DNA of 10,867 nt, from NCBI GenBank assembly GCA_030151165.1, contig JASLEM010000105.1, positions 1 through 10,867 on the forward strand, written 5' to 3'. This document shows, piece after piece, positions 6,955-10,867 of this stretch (position 1 is the first letter of the stretch; each line of letters starts with the position of its first letter). A program made the position numbers and the translations under genes. The stretch is from Burkholderiaceae bacterium (lineage in GTDB: Bacteria; Pseudomonadota; Gammaproteobacteria; Burkholderiales; Burkholderiaceae). Below the pieces are notes generated by a model. It saw only the letters and a list, made by a program, of their open reading frames with translations. It ran no database searches and was not told the DNA's origin.

Positions 6955-8811
6955 ATGAGAACGCGCACCCTCCTCGCCGCCTCGATCGCGGCCGTCTTCG
7001 CGATCCACGCGCACGCCGCGGGCGACCCCGCCGCGATCCTGCTCGCCAACAAGGCCGCGTCCGGCGGCGCGCACTGGGACGGCAAGGCCGTGCTGAAGGT
7101 CGAGGTGGCCGTCGACGGGCAAGGCCTCAAGGGCACCGACGCCAGCGTGCAGGACCTGGTGGGCGGCCGCTCGGTCGACCACGCCGAGATCGGCCCGGCC
7201 ACGCAGGCCAACGGCTACGACGGCCGGCAGGCCTGGGAGCAGGACTCGTCCGGCGCCGTCAACATCGAGAGCGGCGGCGACGCGCTGCCGGTCGCGATCA
7301 ACGGCGCCTACCGCACGGCGAACCTGTGGTGGCGCGCCGACTTCGGCGGCGCCAGCATCGTGGCCGCCGCGCCGAAGACCGACGGCGGCACGACCTACGA
7401 CGTGCTCACCGTCACGCCGAAGGGCGGCGTCGCGTTCGAGGCGTGGTTCGACGCGAAGACGCACCTGCTCGCGCGCACGATCGAGCGCCAGGGGCCGACG
7501 ACGGTGACGACGACGATGTCCGACTACCGGCCGGTCGACGGCGCGCTGATGCCGTACAAGACCGTGGTCGACACCGGCAACGGCGAGAAGTACCTGCAGA
7601 CGATCACGATCACGCACGCGGCCTTCGCGCCGCCGCAGCCGGACGAGACCTTCGCGCCGCCGAAGGTCACGGTGACGGACTTCTCGCTGCCGGCCGGCGC
7701 GACGCGCACCAGCTTCCCGTTCCAGCTGCGCAACAACCACATCTACGCCGACGTCGCCGTGAACGGCCACGGCCCGATGCTGTTCATCTTCGACACCGGC
7801 GGCCACGACATCCTCGAGCACGCGACCGCGAAGGCGCTCGGCGTCAAGGTCGAGGGCACGATGCCGGGCACCGGCGTGGGCGACAAGGCGCAGGACTTCG
7901 GCCTCGCGAAGGTCGACACGCTCCAGGTCGGCGACGCCACCTTCAGCCACCAGATCTTCGGCGCGCTGGACTTCATCCCGCACGAGGTCGAGGGCGTGCC
8001 GATGCAGGGCATGGTCGGCTTCGAGGTGTTCAAGCGCTTCGTCACGCGCATCGACTACGGCAGCCATGTCATCACGCTGATCGAGCCGAAGAGCTTCGAC
8101 CCCGCCGACGCGGGCACGCCGGTGAAGTTCAATTTCTACGGCGAGCTGCCGCAGGTCGAGGGCACGTTCGAGGGCATCCCGGCGAAGTTCGACATCGACA
8201 CCGGCGCGCGCGACGAGCTCACGCTCACCGCCCCGTTCGTGCAGGCCAACGACCTGCGCGCGAAGCACCCGAAGGGCGTCGAGACGGTGGACGGCTGGGG
8301 CGTCGGCGGCCCGGCGCGCGGCTATGTCGCGCGCAGCGGCGAGGTCACGCTGGGGCCGGTGAAGGTGCCGGCGGTCGTGACGTCGATGTCGCTGCAGGCC
8401 AAGGGCGCGTTCTCGGCCGCGGCCTACCAGGGCAACATCGGCGGCGGGCTGCTCAAGCGCTTCGTGGTCACGTTCGACTACGGCCACCAGGTGCTGTACC
8501 TGAAGCCGCTGCCCGAACCGGTGGCCGACGTCGGCACCTTCGACCGCTCCGGCATGTGGATCAACGGCGCGGCGGACGGCAAGAGCGGCTTCGAGGTGAT
8601 GGACGTCAGCACCAACGGCGCCGCGCAGGCCGCGGGCATCCAGGTCGGCGACCTCATCACCGCCGTCGACGGCCAGCCCGCCGGCACGCTGCCCGTCTAC
8701 ACGCTGCGCGAGCGCCTGCGCGACGACGCGCCGGGCACCGCCGTCGCGCTCACCGTCCGCCACGCGGGCGCCGACCGCCAGGTCACCGTGACGCTGCGCG
8801 ACCAGATCTGA
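6955..8811 (+). CDS. Secreted double retropepsin-like aspartyl protease with C-terminal PDZ domain
   Basis: Predicted periplasmic or exported protein of 618 residues. Residues 1-21 are a Sec signal peptide (MRTRTLL..., AHA before the cut). Residues 25-235 form a beta-rich domain that recalls the LolA-like/lipoprotein-sorting fold often placed before such proteases. Two retropepsin-type aspartyl protease domains follow: about 255-380 with catalytic-type FIFDTGGHDIL (277-287, D280), and about 390-520 with FDIDTGARDEL (412-422, D415). Each ends in a similar strand (RIDYGSHVITLI and TFDYGHQVLYL). Residues 540-618 are a PDZ domain, with GIQVGDLITAVDGQPA (561-576) as its recognisable core. Retropepsins need two Asp-Thr-Gly lobes for one active site, so the two domains could pair within one chain; that is inference. 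Start: AGGAG at 6945-6949, five bases before ATG 6955, is a good ribosome site. The open frame continues far upstream only because of the base composition. Substrate unknown. No promoter was recognised in 6795-6954. Confidence 0.9.
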   Translation: MRTRTLLAASIAAVFAIHAHAAGDPAAILLANKAASGGAHWDGKAVLKVEVAVDGQGLKGTDASVQDLVGGRSVDHAEIGPATQANGYDGRQAWEQDSSGAVNIESGGDALPVAINGAYRTANLWWRADFGGASIVAAAPKTDGGTTYDVLTVTPKGGVAFEAWFDAKTHLLARTIERQGPTTVTTTMSDYRPVDGALMPYKTVVDTGNGEKYLQTITITHAAFAPPQPDETFAPPKVTVTDFSLPAGATRTSFPFQLRNNHIYADVAVNGHGPMLFIFDTGGHDILEHATAKALGVKVEGTMPGTGVGDKAQDFGLAKVDTLQVGDATFSHQIFGALDFIPHEVEGVPMQGMVGFEVFKRFVTRIDYGSHVITLIEPKSFDPADAGTPVKFNFYGELPQVEGTFEGIPAKFDIDTGARDELTLTAPFVQANDLRAKHPKGVETVDGWGVGGPARGYVARSGEVTLGPVKVPAVVTSMSLQAKGAFSAAAYQGNIGGGLLKRFVVTFDYGHQVLYLKPLPEPVADVGTFDRSGMWINGAADGKSGFEVMDVSTNGAAQAAGIQVGDLITAVDGQPAGTLPVYTLRERLRDDAPGTAVALTVRHAGADRQVTVTLRDQI

Positions 8812-8823
8812 CCAAGCACTGAA

Positions 8824-8937
8824 GCGCCGAGGGCGTCCGCCCCTGGCGCTCGCGCAGTCACAGGAGGTTCAAGGGAGCGGCGGAGCTGGCTCTGCCAGTC
8901 CGCTCGCGGCCGGCCCCTCGGGGGCAGGGAGCGCCAG
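8824..8937. repeat. Cluster of GC-rich inverted repeats between the convergent protease and chemoreceptor genes
   Basis: This gap holds several nested palindromes: GCGCC-GA-GGGCG with CGCCC-CT-GGCGC (8824-8849); GAGCGG (8875-8880) with CCGCTC (8900-8905) enclosing CTGGC-TCT-GCCAG (8886-8898); and GCCCC-TCG-GGGGC (8913-8925). CTGGCGCTC (8843-8851) also pairs with GAGCGCCAG (8929-8937), which could fold the whole region into one branched structure. There is no T-tract on either side. It may act as a bidirectional transcription barrier. The CCCCTCGGGGGCAG core resembles an intergenic palindromic repeat I recall from Burkholderiales genomes; that identification is from memory only. Confidence 0.5.
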
Positions 8938-8951
8938 CGACCGTGGGGCCG

Positions 8952-10508
8952 TCACTGTGTGCGGAACTGCTCGACGGTTTTCGCGAGCTTGCCCGCCTGG
9001 TCGCGCATCGACTCCGCCGCTGCCGCCGACTGCTCGACGAGCGCCGCGTTCTGCTGCGTCATCTGGTCGACGTTGTTGACGGCCTCGTTGACCAGCTGGA
9101 TGCCGCCGGCCTGCTCGCTCGCGGCGGTCGTGATCTCGCCCAGCACCTCGCTCACGCGACGCACCGCGCCGACGATCTCCTGCATCGTCGAGCCCGCGTC
9201 CTGCACCAGGCGCGCGCCGCTCTCGACCTTGTCGACCGACGCGCCGATCAGCGTCTTGATCTCCTTGGCGGCCTCGGCCGAGCGCTGCGCCAGCGAGCGC
9301 ACCTCGCCGGCCACGACCGCGAAGCCGCGGCCCTGTTCGCCCGCGCGCGCCGCTTCGACGGCCGCGTTCAACGCGAGGATGTTGGTCTGGAACGCGATGC
9401 CGTCGATGACGCCGATGATGTCGGCGATCTTCTTCGACGACGAGTTGATCTCGTCCATCGTCGAGACGACCTGCGCGACGACGTCGCCGCCGCGCGTGGC
9501 GATCTGCGACGCCGAGTGGGCCAGGCCGTGCGCCTGCGTGGCGGCGTCGGCGCTGTGTCGCATCGTGCTGGTGAGCTCGTCCATCGAGCTGGCGGCCTGC
9601 TGCAGGCTGCCGGCGGTCTGCTCGGTGCGCTGGCTCAGGTCCTGGTTGCCGCTCGCCACTTCCGTGCTCGCGACCTGGATCTGCTCGGTGGAGCTGCGGA
9701 TCTCGCGCACGATGCGCGTCAGCGCGTCCTGCATCTTGCCGAGCGAGGTCACGAGCTGCGCCGATTCGTCGGTGCCCTCGGCGCGGCAGTTGCCGGTCAG
9801 GTCGCCGGCGGCGATGCGGTCGGCGGCCTGTTGCGCGGCCTTCACCGGGCCGACGATGCTGCGCGTCAGCACGAAGCCCAGCGCGATGGAGAACAGCACG
9901 CTGACGACGGCGCAGCCGATGCCCACGATGCTGGTGGCGGTGACCGCCGAGGCGATCGCGGCGCCGTCGGACTCGGCGCGCTTCTGCTCGAAGGCGACCA
10001 GCTTGTCGGAGACGGCGAGGTACTCGTCGCAGATCGCGGCGAACTCGGTCGTGGCCTTGCCCTTCTCGATCGCGGCGGCGATGGACGAACCGCCCTCGCC
10101 CGCCTTGACCATCACCTCGCGCGCCGCGAGGTAGCGCGTGCGCAGCGCCGCGAGCTGCGCCTGCATCGCCTTGCCCTCGGGCGTGGTCTCGATGAGCGCG
10201 AAGCGTTGCTGGATCACGGTGGTGTCGGCGGTGGTCGCCTTGACCTTCTCCTGCAGCGGCTGGATCAGCGTCGCGTCGCTGATCAGCGTCAGCATCGTGG
10301 AGCGGCTGGAGTTCAGCGCGACGTTCTGGCGCCAGCGGTAGGCGAGCGACGTGCGCTCCGCCTGCTCGGTGGTCAGCTCGGCCGCCATCGACTTGACCTC
10401 GACGAGGCGCACCTGGCTGAACACCGCCGAGATCGTCGTCAGGGCGACGATCACGGCAAAGGCGAGGGTCAGGCGGCGCCCGATACGCAAGCGACTGAAG
10501 AAACTCAT
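8952..10508 (-). CDS. Methyl-accepting chemotaxis protein, Tar/Tsr type
   Basis: Transmembrane chemoreceptor of 518 residues that signals to CheA/CheW to bias flagellar rotation. TM1 is about 13-31, a periplasmic helical ligand-binding domain spans about 33-188 (four-helix-bundle type by size and helical pattern), and TM2 is about 191-214. A HAMP domain follows (P221 conserved, to about 268), then the long cytoplasmic coiled-coil. The hairpin tip [20 protein letters not shown] (371-390) is essentially invariant; F373, N376, E385 and R388 fall at the same numbers as in E. coli Tsr. Q297, Q304 and E311 match Tsr methylation positions, two as glutamines that CheB would deamidate. The protein ends in VEQFRTQ and lacks the NWETF pentapeptide that tethers CheR in some receptors. 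The ligand is unknown. Start: GGAG lies seven bases before ATG 10508, and TM1 begins 12 residues in; the open frame extends to 10676 without support. Its promoter appears to be sigma-28 type (10628-10654). Confidence 0.95.
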   Translation of the reverse strand: MSFFSRLRIGRRLTLAFAVIVALTTISAVFSQVRLVEVKSMAAELTTEQAERTSLAYRWRQNVALNSSRSTMLTLISDATLIQPLQEKVKATTADTTVIQQRFALIETTPEGKAMQAQLAALRTRYLAAREVMVKAGEGGSSIAAAIEKGKATTEFAAICDEYLAVSDKLVAFEQKRAESDGAAIASAVTATSIVGIGCAVVSVLFSIALGFVLTRSIVGPVKAAQQAADRIAAGDLTGNCRAEGTDESAQLVTSLGKMQDALTRIVREIRSSTEQIQVASTEVASGNQDLSQRTEQTAGSLQQAASSMDELTSTMRHSADAATQAHGLAHSASQIATRGGDVVAQVVSTMDEINSSSKKIADIIGVIDGIAFQTNILALNAAVEAARAGEQGRGFAVVAGEVRSLAQRSAEAAKEIKTLIGASVDKVESGARLVQDAGSTMQEIVGAVRRVSEVLGEITTAASEQAGGIQLVNEAVNNVDQMTQQNAALVEQSAAAAESMRDQAGKLAKTVEQFRTQ

Positions 10509-10627
10509 CGTCTGTCTCCGAAGTTCAAGTGGAGCCGCGGGCATGCGCGCACTCTCGTGGGGAATTCTGGATGGACCGAATCGGGGCGAATGGATGAGAA
10601 GGTGCCCCGCAACCGTGCATTTCCCGG

Positions 10628-10654
10628 CTATCGGCGTTTCCCGGCCCGGCTTGA
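10628..10654 (-). promoter_or_regulatory. Sigma-28 (FliA) promoter of the chemoreceptor gene
   Basis: On the minus strand TCAAGCCG (10654-10647), an exact 11-base spacer and GCCGATAG (10635-10628) follow the sigma-28 layout TAAAGTTT-N11-GCCGATAA. The -10 matches 7 of 8 and the -35 matches 4 of 8, including the TCAAG form seen in some proteobacterial flagellar promoters. Initiation near 10620 would give a leader of about 110 bases. Chemoreceptor genes are a classic part of this regulon, which supports the call. Confidence 0.65.
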
Positions 10655-10727
10655 GGGCGGCCGGCATCGCGGCCATTCAACGGTGATACTCTTCACGTTC
10701 CCGCCAGAAGTCCCCCGAGTTCCCGCG

Positions 10728-10867
10728 ATGCTGATCCCTTTCTTCTACACGCTGCGCGAGGCCAAGCTTCCGGTTTCGGTCAAGGAATACCTCACGCTGC
10801 TGGAGGCCCTGAAGGCCGGCGTGATCGGGCCGTCGATCGACGACTTCTACTTCCTCGCGCGCACCAC
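10728..10867 (+). CDS. CoxE-like VWA domain protein (partial, only the N-terminus)
   Basis: Only 46 complete codons are present before the right edge. The start MLIPFFYTLREAKLPVSVKE and the following LLEALKAGVIGP and DDFYFLAR match the N-terminal segment I know from CoxE-like VWA proteins that accompany MoxR ATPases in Burkholderiales. The metal-binding VWA domain itself would lie further on, outside the window, so the assignment rests on this segment alone. These proteins pair with MoxR to act on target complexes, and the moxR gene at 3505-4347 is the obvious partner. The start ATG 10728 has only a weak upstream purine run (CCGAG near 10715). The gene is divergent from the chemoreceptor gene; no convincing sigma-70 promoter was found, although GATACT at 10685-10690 is a loose -10 candidate. 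Confidence 0.75.
   Translation, partial: MLIPFFYTLREAKLPVSVKEYLTLLEALKAGVIGPSIDDFYFLART

Noticed and set aside
6793..8763. A 656-codon open frame on the minus strand opposite the protease gene.
   Set aside because: Its translation is Arg/Ala/Val/His/Asp-rich low-complexity sequence with no motifs, the usual antisense product of a GC-rich gene. The plus strand has clear domains.
8959..10134. A 391-codon plus-strand frame opposite the chemoreceptor, rich in Ser/Ala/Cys.
   Set aside because: It is antisense to a highly conserved chemoreceptor signalling domain, and its Ser/Cys/Ala-rich composition is what antisense of that coiled-coil gives.
10651..10690. TTGAGG (10651) with GATACT (10685) as a sigma-70 promoter for the VWA gene.
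   Set aside because: The spacer would be 28 bases, far too long, and TTGAGG overlaps the better-supported sigma-28 -35 box on the other strand.

Overview
The window is very GC-rich (roughly 70% by eye) with strong third-position G/C bias, so long antisense and off-frame open frames are everywhere. The proteins (DUF3391 + HD-GYP phosphodiesterase, cytochrome c4-like protein, MoxR ATPase with a CoxE-like VWA protein, Tar/Tsr-type chemoreceptor) point to a motile, respiring, Gram-negative bacterium. The best fit is a betaproteobacterium of the Burkholderiales (Leptothrix/Rubrivivax/Ideonella type). That placement is inferred from gene content and base composition, not from a search.

Layout, left to right. 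Minus strand 1-2485: a partial family 2 glycosyltransferase (running off the left edge) lies downstream of an HD-GYP cyclic-di-GMP phosphodiesterase, probably in one transcript. Minus strand 2704-3342: a secreted two-heme cytochrome c, followed by a clear intrinsic terminator (2593-2628). A divergent promoter region (3343-3504) with a perfect 12-bp palindrome between two opposed -10-like boxes separates it from a plus-strand MoxR ATPase. MoxR is translationally coupled to a GNAT acetyltransferase through a one-base stop/start overlap. Then, still on plus, come an exported lipoprotein with carboxypeptidase-regulatory-like beta domains, closed by a perfect-stem terminator, and a large secreted protein with two retropepsin-type aspartyl protease domains and a C-terminal PDZ domain. 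A methyl-accepting chemotaxis protein converges on it from the minus strand. At the right edge the first 46 codons of a CoxE-like VWA protein start on plus.

How the genes may fit together. MoxR ATPases normally work with a VWA partner. Here the probable partner (10728 onward) is about 6.4 kb from moxR, so the intervening genes look like an insertion into, or a rearrangement of, a moxR-VWA unit. The chemoreceptor has a well-matched sigma-28 (flagellar) promoter, and a weaker sigma-28-like site lies in front of the HD-GYP gene, which would link both genes to motility control. The lipoprotein and the double-retropepsin/PDZ protein are both cell-envelope proteins of unknown substrate and are the least ordinary coding content. 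No RNA genes, CRISPR arrays, transposases or phage genes were seen. No gene-free stretch exceeds about 230 bases.
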